From Comamonadaceae bacterium (GTDB lineage Bacteria; Pseudomonadota; Gammaproteobacteria; Burkholderiales; Burkholderiaceae_C): 7,138 nucleotides of DNA. Both the position numbers and the translations under genes were made by a program. Location: the NCBI GenBank assembly GCA_021286965.1, contig JAJTBK010000189.1:1-7138 (forward strand), read 5' to 3'. Shown here in pieces: positions 1 to 5,417 of this stretch. How positions within the stretch are numbered: the first letter of the stretch is position 1; every line of letters begins with the position of its first letter. The notes beneath the pieces were generated by a model. That model worked only from the letters and a program-made list of their open reading frames with translations, had not been told where the DNA came from and searched no databases.

Positions 1-971
1 TTTATGCACAGCTCCAGGAGCTGGAGCAAGCGGCCACCACAGATGCAAAAATTGCGCGCCTCTTGTCCTACGTCGATCCCATAGAAGCTTGGGTTGGGCG
101 CACCATTGGCTACGGCAAGCCACGCTACAAGCGCTTTCGCAGCCAATTAAAGCGGGATGTCACTCCGGTTTCGAGTTGGCTTCAGCCCGCTGCGGACGGT
201 GCAAACATAGATGACGAAGATGTCGTGACCCTGACGGTAGGGGCCACAGCAGAGGGCACTACGCTCTACAAAAAACTGCTGAACAACAAAGACTTCCCCT
301 ACCCCAAACCCCTGTCCCTCATCAAAAACCTGCTCCAGCAAGCCACCCGCCCCGGCGACACCGTGCTCGACTTCTTTGCCGGCTCCGGCACCACGGGTCA
401 GGCAGTGCTGGAGCTCAACGCCGAAGACGGCGGCCAGCGCCGCTTCATCCTGTGCAGCAGCACCGAGGCCACGGCCAAGGAGCCTGAAAAAAACCTGTGC
501 CGCGACGTCTGCGCCGAGCGCCTGCGCCGCGTCATCGCCGGGTATGGCGGCAAAAGCGGCAAACCCGGCCACGGCCTGGCGCAGGGCGGTGAATTTGCCT
601 ATCTGCAGCTCGACAAGATCGACGGCGCAGACCTGCTGCTCGACGCCCAGCCGCACCACGCCGCCACCCTGCTTTCCATGCGAAACATGGCCGTAGCGCC
701 CGTGGAACAAGCGCAAGCAGCTATTCAAACCATAGCAATCAGCGCCGACTGGCTGCTCGTGCTGTGCCAGGACAGCGCCCCCGCCACGCTGGACGCGCTG
801 CGCGCCCTGCACCAGGCGCACCCGGCAGCGCGCCTGCTGGTTGCCACGCCGCGCCCGCAGGCGCTGGCGCTGTGGCTGCAGGAGCAAGGCATCCCCGGCC
901 AAACCCAGGCGCTGCACGCGGTGCTGGCGCAGGGGCAGGGGCGGCGGCGCAAGCCATCGCAGCACGGCTGA
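1..971 (+). CDS. mod: Type III restriction-modification DNA methyltransferase (Mod), C-terminal part, 5' end outside window
   Basis: Modification subunit of a type III R-M system, which methylates adenine in a short asymmetric site and gives the Res complex its sequence specificity. The frame is open from the first full codon (base 3) to TGA at 969-971, giving 322 residues. The start lies upstream; a TTG at 63 is in frame but is only an internal Leu. AdoMet-binding motif I, DFFAGSGTT, sits at fragment residues 123-131, preceded by the typical FPYPKPLSLIKNLLQQA helix and followed by LELN-EDGGQRRFIL and KNLCRDVCAERLRRVI, all usual in type III Mod. In this beta-class layout the catalytic DPPY motif precedes motif I, so it must lie outside the window. 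Residues before motif I would be the end of the target-recognition region. GC is about 55% in bases 1-300 (hand count) and about 67% in 301-480. The tail (about residues 190-322) is Ala/Leu/Gln-rich and carries a repeat-like element at 719-745. A complete res gene downstream supports the call. Confidence 0.88.
   Translation, partial: YAQLQELEQAATTDAKIARLLSYVDPIEAWVGRTIGYGKPRYKRFRSQLKRDVTPVSSWLQPAADGANIDDEDVVTLTVGATAEGTTLYKKLLNNKDFPYPKPLSLIKNLLQQATRPGDTVLDFFAGSGTTGQAVLELNAEDGGQRRFILCSSTEATAKEPEKNLCRDVCAERLRRVIAGYGGKSGKPGHGLAQGGEFAYLQLDKIDGADLLLDAQPHHAATLLSMRNMAVAPVEQAQAAIQTIAISADWLLVLCQDSAPATLDALRALHQAHPAARLLVATPRPQALALWLQEQGIPGQTQALHAVLAQGQGRRRKPSQHG
719..745 (+). repeat. Partial copy of a Comamonadaceae-type interspersed hairpin repeat, within mod
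   Basis: The stretch AGCTATTCAAACCATAGC at 719-736 contains the inverted repeat GCTAT(720-724)/ATAGC(732-736) and is followed by AGCGC at 741-745. The same order (AxCTA...CATAGC...AGCGC) recurs at 5001-5025, where it leads into a full terminator hairpin; by hand about 18 of 27 aligned bases match. From memory, elements of this form are abundant between genes in Comamonadaceae. Here it is read in frame inside the mod tail (about AAIQTIAISA). It could be a chance similarity, as only one half of the element is present. Confidence 0.4.
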
Positions 972-991
972 CGGTAGGTACAATAACCACC
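956..991 (+). promoter_or_regulatory. Candidate hicAB promoter and imperfect operator
   Basis: A -10-like hexamer TACAAT lies at 979-984 (5 of 6 to TATAAT), with a weak -35 (ATCGCA, 956-961, 17-bp spacing) inside the end of mod. GGT triplets at 973-975 and 977-979 are mirrored by ACC triplets at 986-988 and 989-991, forming an imperfect inverted repeat across the -10, which could be a HicB operator. Transcription would start at about 990-992, on the hicA start codon. The motif is short, so chance is possible; mod read-through is the alternative source of hicAB mRNA. Confidence 0.35.
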
Positions 992-1183
992 ATGAACAGC
1001 AAGGAACTGATCAAGCTACTGGAGGCCGACGGTTGGGTCTTGCGCGGGGCCAAGGGCAGCCACCATGTGTTCACCCACCCAGGCAAACCGGGCCATATCA
1101 GCGTGCCGCATCCCAAAAAGGATTTGGGTACCGGTTTGCTGCACAAACTGCTCAAACAAGCAGGGCTGAAGGAGTCGCCATGA
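992..1183 (+). CDS. hicA: HicA family mRNA interferase toxin
   Basis: Toxin of a type II HicAB module: a small dsRBD-fold RNase that cleaves mRNA and tmRNA and is neutralised by direct binding of HicB. The product is 63 residues, a normal HicA length. Family signatures visible are SKELIKLLEADGW (3-15), the R-x-x-GSHH element at 18-25 with the catalytic His in GSHH, the basic VPHPKK segment (38-43), and the closing GTGLLHKLLKQAGL helix (46-59). ATG at 992 was chosen because the family begins about ten residues before GW; the open frame extends back to 764, but that part overlaps mod and has no HicA similarity. No good Shine-Dalgarno precedes it: the nearest GGTAGG at 973-978 is 13 nt away. It lies 20 nt after mod and overlaps hicB by ATGA (1180-1183). 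All key residues are present, so it is probably active. Confidence 0.93.
   Translation: MNSKELIKLLEADGWVLRGAKGSHHVFTHPGKPGHISVPHPKKDLGTGLLHKLLKQAGLKESP
1169..1174 (+). promoter_or_regulatory. Strong ribosome binding site of hicB
   Basis: AAGGAG lies inside the last codons of hicA, 5 nt before the hicB ATG at 1180. It fixes the hicB start. The contrast with hicA, which has no comparable site, favours antitoxin translation over toxin translation. Confidence 0.75.
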
Positions 1184-1578
1184 AATTCATCATTGCCATC
1201 GAACCCGGAACCGACACCACCGCATGGGGTGTCGTCGTGCCCGATCTGCCTGGCTGCTTTTCTGCGGGCGACAGCATGGATGAGGCGCTGGAAAACGCCC
1301 GTGAAGCCATTGATCTGCATGTCGAAACCTTGATCGAGGACGGTGCGGCCATTCCCGCCCCCCGCCCCCTGGCGCAGCACCAGGCCGATCCGGCCTACGC
1401 CGGCTGGGTGTGGGCCGTGGTGGAGGTGCCGGTCGAAAAATACCTGGGCCCGGCAGAAAAAATCAATATCACCGTGCCGCGCCTGGTGCTGGCGCGCATT
1501 GACGAATACGCCAAGTCCCACGGTCTGAGCCGCAGTGGTTTTCTGGTTGAAGCCGCACGCTCGGCCATGCGGGCGTAG
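1180..1578 (+). CDS. hicB: HicB family antitoxin with C-terminal ribbon-helix-helix domain
   Basis: Antitoxin that sequesters HicA and, through its DNA-binding end, represses its own operon. The protein has 132 residues. Residues 1-60 form the partially degraded RNase H-like HicB fold: a first strand MKFIIAIEPG, then WGVVVPDLPGCFSAGDSMDEALENAREAIDLH (16-47), the hallmark of the family. Residues 93-132 (KINITVPRLVLARIDEYAK, then HGLSRSGFLVEAARSAM) match a ribbon-helix-helix module: a short beta strand and two helices, with Ser-Arg-Ser at the inter-helix turn. The two are joined by a linker at about 61-92. Its start overlaps the hicA stop by 4 nt, implying translational coupling. The RHH-type end makes the imperfect repeat at 973-991 a plausible binding site, though this is inferred. 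Confidence 0.93.
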   Translation: MKFIIAIEPGTDTTAWGVVVPDLPGCFSAGDSMDEALENAREAIDLHVETLIEDGAAIPAPRPLAQHQADPAYAGWVWAVVEVPVEKYLGPAEKINITVPRLVLARIDEYAKSHGLSRSGFLVEAARSAMRA

Positions 1579-1594
1579 GTCTCGCACCCACGGC

Positions 1595-1637
1595 TTGCGC
1601 GTTACATGCAACGCAACTACCATGTTGCATGTAACGC
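1595..1637 (+). promoter_or_regulatory. Promoter-operator of the MazE-like/MazF operon: perfect 14-bp-arm inverted repeat around a -10 element
   Basis: GCGTTACATGCAAC (1599-1612) and GTTGCATGTAACGC (1624-1637) are perfect inverted repeats separated by 11 bases. Each arm is itself a near-palindrome centred on CATG, so it could be two dimer sites about 23 bp apart, roughly two helical turns. A promoter fits exactly: TTGCGC (1595-1600), a 17-bp spacer, then TACCAT (1618-1623) in the loop between the arms, with a start near 1630. A repressor bound to the arms would cover the promoter, typical of toxin-antitoxin autoregulation. The palindrome is seen directly; the regulator and the promoter are inferred. 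The transcribed hairpin has no T-run, so it is not a terminator. Confidence 0.7.
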
Positions 1638-1639
1638 CC

Positions 1640-1645
1640 AGGAGG
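1640..1645 (+). promoter_or_regulatory. Ribosome binding site of the MazE-like antitoxin
   Basis: AGGAGG, a full Shine-Dalgarno match, ends 5 nt before ATG at 1651. It decides the start in favour of 1651 over an in-frame ATG at 1606 that lies inside the operator palindrome. Confidence 0.8.
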
Positions 1646-1650
1646 CCCTC

Positions 1651-1875
1651 ATGACCACTGCCCATGTCAACGCCCGCGTGCAAAAGCACCGCGACGCCCT
1701 GCGCCAGGCGGGCCTGCGCCCGGTGCAACTGTGGGTGCCCGACACCCGACGCCCCGATTTCGCCCAGGAATGCCTGCGCCAAAGCCTGCAGGCGGCCCAG
1801 GCCGATGCTGCCGACCCGTCCTTGCAGCCCCTGATGGATACCGCGCTGACTGAACTGGACGGCTGGACGGATTGA
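1651..1875 (+). CDS. Antitoxin MazE-like protein (DUF3018 type)
   Basis: Antitoxin partner of the MazF/PemK toxin immediately downstream. The protein has 74 residues, the usual size for this family, which is annotated as MazE-like although it differs from the E. coli MazE AbrB-type protein. The diagnostic block RVQKHRDALRQAGLRPVQLW followed by VPDTRRPDF spans residues 9-37, continues into an Ala/Gln-rich helix with QADAAD (50-55), and ends in an acidic tail, DTALTELDGWTD (63-74), of the kind expected to occupy the toxin groove. The basic N-terminal half would bind the operator at 1599-1637. The stop TGA (1873-1875) shares its A with the mazF ATG. The family assignment is from recognised sequence; toxin binding and operator binding are inferred. 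Confidence 0.88.
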   Translation: MTTAHVNARVQKHRDALRQAGLRPVQLWVPDTRRPDFAQECLRQSLQAAQADAADPSLQPLMDTALTELDGWTD

Positions 1876-2198
1876 TGCGCGGCGACTTGGTCACCGTGGC
1901 CTTGCAAGGCGACTTTGGCAAACCCCGGCCCGCGCTGGTCATCCAGGCAGACTGGTTTGCAGCGCACAGCAGCATGACGGTGCTGCCGGTCACCAGCACG
2001 CTGGTGGATGCGCCGCTGCTGCGCATCCCCCTGCCCGCCAACGCGGACACCGGCCTGCAAAAGCCCTCGCAAGTCATGGTGGACAAGGCCATGACGGTGC
2101 CGCGCGACAAGCTGGGGCCCGCCATGGGCCGCATCGACCCCGACACGCTGGTGGAGGTGGAACGCTGCCTGGCCGTGTTTCTGGGCATAGGCAAATAA
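1875..2198 (+). CDS. mazF: MazF/PemK family mRNA interferase toxin
   Basis: Toxin of the second type II module, an endoribonuclease that cuts single-stranded mRNA at short specific sequences. The product is 107 residues, normal for MazF. Visible signatures are MRGDLVTVAL (1-10), GDFGKPRPALVIQAD (12-26) with the conserved Arg18 of the RPA motif, LPVTS (37-41) with Thr40 in the position of the active-site Thr, and SQVMVDKAMTVPRDKLG (65-81) followed by GRID (85-88). These are the positions conserved in the family, so the toxin looks intact. ATG at 1875 overlaps the antitoxin stop by one base (TGATG); a TTG at 1872 adds a single codon and is less likely. Only a weak GGACGG at 1865-1870 precedes it, so translation probably depends on coupling to the antitoxin. 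It ends 22 nt before res. Confidence 0.93.
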   Translation: MRGDLVTVALQGDFGKPRPALVIQADWFAAHSSMTVLPVTSTLVDAPLLRIPLPANADTGLQKPSQVMVDKAMTVPRDKLGPAMGRIDPDTLVEVERCLAVFLGIGK

Positions 2199-2220
2199 AA
2201 CAACGCATGAACGACCCGGC

Positions 2221-5016
2221 ATGACCGACACCACCCCCCGCCCGCTGCAAACCCCGCTGCCCCTGGCCCCGCAGGCCGCTGCGCTGCAGCCCGAGCGCTT
2301 TCAGGCTGAATTGATCGCCCACATCAGCGCCGCCTTGCAGGTGGACGAGCGCACCCAGCGCCCGCCCTGCCTGCTGCGCGCGCCCACGGGCTCGGGCAAG
2401 ACCTTTGTGCTCGGCCAGGTGCTGCAGCAGGTGGGCCAGCAGCGCGACGTGCTGTGGTTCTGGTTCGTGCCTTTCGTCACGCTGGTGGCGCAAACGCTGG
2501 ACGCGCTTTTGCACAGCGCCGCCAGCCTGCACCCCGTGCCACTGGCCCAGGGCCGCAACCAGGAGGTGGGCGCGGGCACGGTGCTGATCTCCACCGCCCA
2601 GGCCGTGGCGCGCGCGCAGTGGCGCAAGCAAGGCTGGGACGGCGATGGCGACGACGAGGTGCGCACCCTGGCCGCGCTGCTGGCACGCGCCCGGGCGCAG
2701 GGGCTGGCCATTGGCCTGGTGGTGGACGAGGCGCACATCGCGCTGGACAAGGGCACGGAGTTCGGCCAGTTCGCCCACTGGCTGCAGGCCGACTACCTGC
2801 TGATGGCCACGGCCACGCCCAAGGACCAGCGCCTGACGGATTTTCTGGCGCACGCGGGCTACGGCGCGCACCGGCACTTTTCGGTCAGCCGCGACGACGT
2901 GGTGCAGGCCAAGCTGAACAAGCAGTACATCGAGGCCGTGGTCTACAGCCTGGGCGGCCACATGGCCAGCGTGACCGACGTGCGCCGCACCGTGCTGCGC
3001 CAGGCCTGGGCGCGCAACCAGGCCATTGCCCGCGAGCTGGCGCAGCGCCAGATTGCCTGTACACCGCTGCTCTTGGTGCAGGTGGCCAACGGCGCGGGCA
3101 CGGTGGAAGAAGCCGCGCAGGAGCTGATGCAGCACTGCGCCGTGCCGCCCGAGGCCATTGGCCAGCACAGCGCCGACGCGCCCGACCCCATCCTGATGGC
3201 CGCCATTGCGAACGACACGCGCAAGCAGGTGCTGATCTTCAAGCAGTCCGCCGGCACGGGCTTTGACGCGCCGCGCGCCTTCGTGCTGGCCAGCACCAAG
3301 AGCGTGAACGACGCCGACTTTGCCCTGCAGTTCATGGGCCGCGTGATGCGCGTGGAGCGCACCGTGCGCGCCGCCTTTGCCGGGCCGGCAGCGATTGCGC
3401 CGGTGCTGAACACCGCCTACGTCTACCTGGCCAACGCCGAGGCCCAGGCCGGCTACGAGGCCGCCGTGCAGGCCACCAGCGCCGTGAAAAGCCAGCTCGA
3501 AGGGCAGACGGAAAAACTGGTGCAGCGGCGCACCATGGGCGGGGCCGTGGTCTACACCAACCTGCCCAGCGACCAGCCGCCGCTGGCCTACAGCTTTGGA
3601 TTGCCGGTGGTGGCCAGCGATGGCGACGCGCCGCTACCCACGCACCAGGCGCAGGAAAGCGCACCCGAAAACGTGCCACAAAGCGATTTGTTTGCGCCCG
3701 CCGCCCCACGGCCCGCCGCGCCGCCGACGGCTTTCACGGATTTGTGGGGCGGCCTGCCGCTCGATGAGCTCGCCCCCGCACCCGCTGCCGCACCGGCGCG
3801 CAGCCAGCGCCCGCACACCCTGGCCGAGGTCAGGCAGACCCTGGCCAAGAACCGCCTGCGCCTGTTCGAGCGCAAGCGCGGCAGCGCGGTGCCCACGCTG
3901 GGTGAGAGCCTCAAGACCGAGGAAAAGCCCGGCTTCGTCGCACTCTCGGCCATCTCTGCGCAGGTGGCGCACAACCTGCCCCTGCCCGATGCCCTGCAGC
4001 GCCAGGCGCTGCAAGCGGCGCTCAACCTACTCACGCAAAAAGAGCTGCACCGCGAGCTGACCACGGGCGAGAGCTACGCGCAGGAGATCACCGTCGTCAC
4101 CGACCGCAGCGCCCTGGCGCGCGAGGCGCTGGCGGCGCTGCAACAACTGCCGCACGCGGAGGAAGAGGATTACCGCCTGATCGTGCAGGTGCTGACCGAG
4201 CGCCTGCGCCCCGCGCTGGCTGCCGCGCTGGCCGCGCTGGCGAGCGAATCACCCGCCGCCGCCCAGGCCACTACCGCCTTGACCGACGCCCAGCGCCTAC
4301 GCCTGCTGCGCGACGCCGCGCACTGGGTGCTGCGCGCCAGCGCCCAGGAGCTGCGCGAGGCCATTTTTGCCGCCATCGCCACGCAGGCCGTGCTGGTGGA
4401 TGCCCAGCCCCTGCCCGACGCGATGATCTGCCCCGAGGACGTGGCGCTGGAGCACTCGCTCAAGAACATCTACGGCGTGCTGCCGCCCTGCAAAGAAGAC
4501 TGGCCCGATGTGGAGGGCCTGCTCTTCATGGACGAGCGCCATTGGTGGAAAGACCAGGCGCTGCCCCTGGCCGACGGCAGCACCCTGCGCCTGGCGCGCT
4601 ACGACGGCGCGGTGCAGCTCAATACGCTGGAGCGCGACTTTGCGCGCGCGCTCGACAGTGCCGACTTTGTGCTCTGGTGGCACCGCAACCCCGACAAAAA
4701 ACCCTGGGCCGTGCGCGTGGTGCGCGCCGAGCACGAACATTACTTCTACCCCGACTTTGTGGTTTGCGTACAGCACGCGCCCGGCACCCCGCCCCTGCAG
4801 CGCCTGCTGGAGACCAAGCAGGACACCAAGGACGCCGCGCGCAAAGCGCAGCACTGGCCCGCAAGCTACGGCAAGGTGCTGTTCCTCACGCCCGACGGCA
4901 GCCGCCTGCGCTGGGTGAATGACGATGGCAGCCTGGGCGATGCGGTGAAGCTGCCCGACATGCAGGGCGTGCACGAGCGCCTGGTGCATACCGCCCCAGA
5001 ACTACAAAAAACATAG
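2221..5016 (+). CDS. res: Type III restriction endonuclease subunit (Res): SF2 helicase plus PD-(D/E)XK nuclease
   Basis: Restriction subunit that works with Mod: ATP-driven movement or switching on DNA after recognition of unmethylated sites, then cleavage. It has 931 residues, within the usual Res range. SF2 motifs in order: Walker A APTGSGKT (54-61), DEAH (169-172), ATATP (196-200, motif III), QSAGTGFDAPRA (342-353, motif V) and QFMGRVMRVER (370-380, motif VI with both Arg). An Ala/Pro-rich, probably flexible linker occupies about 480-530, followed by a long helical region (530-720). The nuclease is at the C-terminus: YPDF with Asp845, then ETK with Glu864 and Lys866. Nothing suggests truncation. 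No Shine-Dalgarno is evident; ATG at 2221 overlaps the stop of a five-codon ORF starting at 2207. The last codons and TAG enter the repeat/terminator. The alternative, a standalone DEAD/DEAH helicase-nuclease defence protein, is less likely given mod upstream. Confidence 0.88.
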   Translation: MTDTTPRPLQTPLPLAPQAAALQPERFQAELIAHISAALQVDERTQRPPCLLRAPTGSGKTFVLGQVLQQVGQQRDVLWFWFVPFVTLVAQTLDALLHSAASLHPVPLAQGRNQEVGAGTVLISTAQAVARAQWRKQGWDGDGDDEVRTLAALLARARAQGLAIGLVVDEAHIALDKGTEFGQFAHWLQADYLLMATATPKDQRLTDFLAHAGYGAHRHFSVSRDDVVQAKLNKQYIEAVVYSLGGHMASVTDVRRTVLRQAWARNQAIARELAQRQIACTPLLLVQVANGAGTVEEAAQELMQHCAVPPEAIGQHSADAPDPILMAAIANDTRKQVLIFKQSAGTGFDAPRAFVLASTKSVNDADFALQFMGRVMRVERTVRAAFAGPAAIAPVLNTAYVYLANAEAQAGYEAAVQATSAVKSQLEGQTEKLVQRRTMGGAVVYTNLPSDQPPLAYSFGLPVVASDGDAPLPTHQAQESAPENVPQSDLFAPAAPRPAAPPTAFTDLWGGLPLDELAPAPAAAPARSQRPHTLAEVRQTLAKNRLRLFERKRGSAVPTLGESLKTEEKPGFVALSAISAQVAHNLPLPDALQRQALQAALNLLTQKELHRELTTGESYAQEITVVTDRSALAREALAALQQLPHAEEEDYRLIVQVLTERLRPALAAALAALASESPAAAQATTALTDAQRLRLLRDAAHWVLRASAQELREAIFAAIATQAVLVDAQPLPDAMICPEDVALEHSLKNIYGVLPPCKEDWPDVEGLLFMDERHWWKDQALPLADGSTLRLARYDGAVQLNTLERDFARALDSADFVLWWHRNPDKKPWAVRVVRAEHEHYFYPDFVVCVQHAPGTPPLQRLLETKQDTKDAARKAQHWPASYGKVLFLTPDGSRLRWVNDDGSLGDAVKLPDMQGVHERLVHTAPELQKT

Positions 5017-5050
5017 CGGCTAGCGCTTGCTGGACAAGGGCTAGCCGCCG
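5001..5050. repeat. Comamonadaceae-type interspersed hairpin repeat spanning the res stop codon
   Basis: The stretch ACTACAAAAAACATAGCGGC followed by TAGCGCTTGCTGG and ACAAGGGCTAGCCGCC matches the general form of an intergenic repeat I recall from Comamonadaceae genomes (CATAGC..., AGCGCTTG, GGACAAG, GGCTAG). A degenerate partial copy lies at 719-745. The last res codons (about ELQKT) are encoded by the element. The family link is from memory and unverified. Confidence 0.5.
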
Positions 5051-5055
5051 TTTTT
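5016..5055. terminator. Bidirectional intrinsic terminator between res and rnpB
   Basis: GCGGCTAGC (5016-5024) pairs perfectly with GCTAGCCGC (5040-5048). After one G-G mismatch, the loop holds a further 4-bp stem, CTTG (5026-5029) with CAAG (5035-5038), closing on five bases. On the + strand TTTTT follows at 5051-5055, terminating res. On the minus strand the A-run at 5006-5011 supplies a T-run four bases after the stem, terminating rnpB. The first base of the stem is the last base of the res stop codon. Confidence 0.85.
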
Positions 5056-5065
5056 ATATAAAAGT

Positions 5066-5404
5066 GTGAAGCCCGCCGATAAGCCGGATTCTGTGCACGC
5101 GGTTGCCCGCATGTGACCGCCATTACTCTGGGCCGGGGGTCGCCCCGCCGGCTCGATGCCACCTACCCGCACACTCCGGGGGCCCCGTCAACGTGTGCCT
5201 ACTTGGTGTTGCTGCGCGTAGAGATTGCCCGTTTCACCCCCAGTGGTCTACCTTCGCAAGCACTCCCCTGGGACTCGTCTCTGTTGCTCTGATCCTCACC
5301 TCACGGTGGACAGCCGTTAGCTGCTACGCTGCCCTGTGCAGTCCGGACGTTCCTCCAGTGCGGCCTTTCGGCACTTGCACCAGCGGCGGTCTGGCAGGCT
5401 TCAC
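5066..5404 (-). ncRNA. rnpB: RNase P RNA (class A, bacterial)
   Basis: Catalytic RNA of ribonuclease P, which matures tRNA 5' ends with the RnpA protein. Read on the minus strand, the RNA starts GUGAAGCCUGCC (5404-5393) and ends GGCGGGCUUCAC (5077-5066); these ends pair to form helix P1 with no mismatch. The near-invariant core GAGGAACGUCCGGACUGC, then ACAGGGCAG, lies at 5355-5329, the ACAGAAUCCGGCUUAU block is near the 3' end (5095-5080), and GGGUAGGU in the L15-like loop (5168-5161) supplies the GGU that pairs with tRNA CCA ends. UGAAACGGGCAAUCUC (about 5238-5223) is also typical. At about 339 nt it is a normal size for betaproteobacteria. Ends are set by P1 and may be off by a few bases. 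Open reading frames crossing the region are not genes. Confidence 0.97.
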
Positions 5405-5411
5405 GGGGGGG

Positions 5412-5417
5412 ATTATC
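5412..5417 (-). promoter_or_regulatory. -10 element of the rnpB promoter
   Basis: On the minus strand, GATAAT (5417-5412) lies 7 nt before the inferred RNA 5' end at 5404, an ideal -10 position with 5 of 6 consensus bases. No good -35 hexamer is visible 16-18 bp further upstream. A GC-rich inverted repeat, GGCGCC (5424-5429 and 5437-5442), occupies that space. Confidence 0.65.

Noticed and set aside
63..65. TTG at 63 as the start of mod
   Set aside because: The frame is open to the window edge and the protein would lack the catalytic motif and most of its length; the gene is simply cut by the window.
147..983. 278-codon open frame on the minus strand opposite mod
   Set aside because: Antisense to conserved Mod sequence including motif I; no recognisable domain.
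764..991. Extended HicA start at 764
   Set aside because: It would add 76 low-complexity residues overlapping mod in another frame; HicA proteins are about 60 residues.
1599..1637. Reading the palindrome as a terminator for hicB
   Set aside because: No T-run follows on either strand; it overlaps a well-spaced promoter instead.
1606..1650. Upstream ATG at 1606 as antitoxin start
   Set aside because: It lies inside the operator palindrome before the inferred transcription start and lacks a ribosome site; 1651 has a full AGGAGG and fits the family length.
2074..3168. 364-codon open frame on the minus strand opposite mazF and res
   Set aside because: It lies entirely opposite conserved coding sequence; long antisense frames are expected in GC-rich DNA, and its translation is a low-complexity His/Gln/Ala/Gly-rich sequence.
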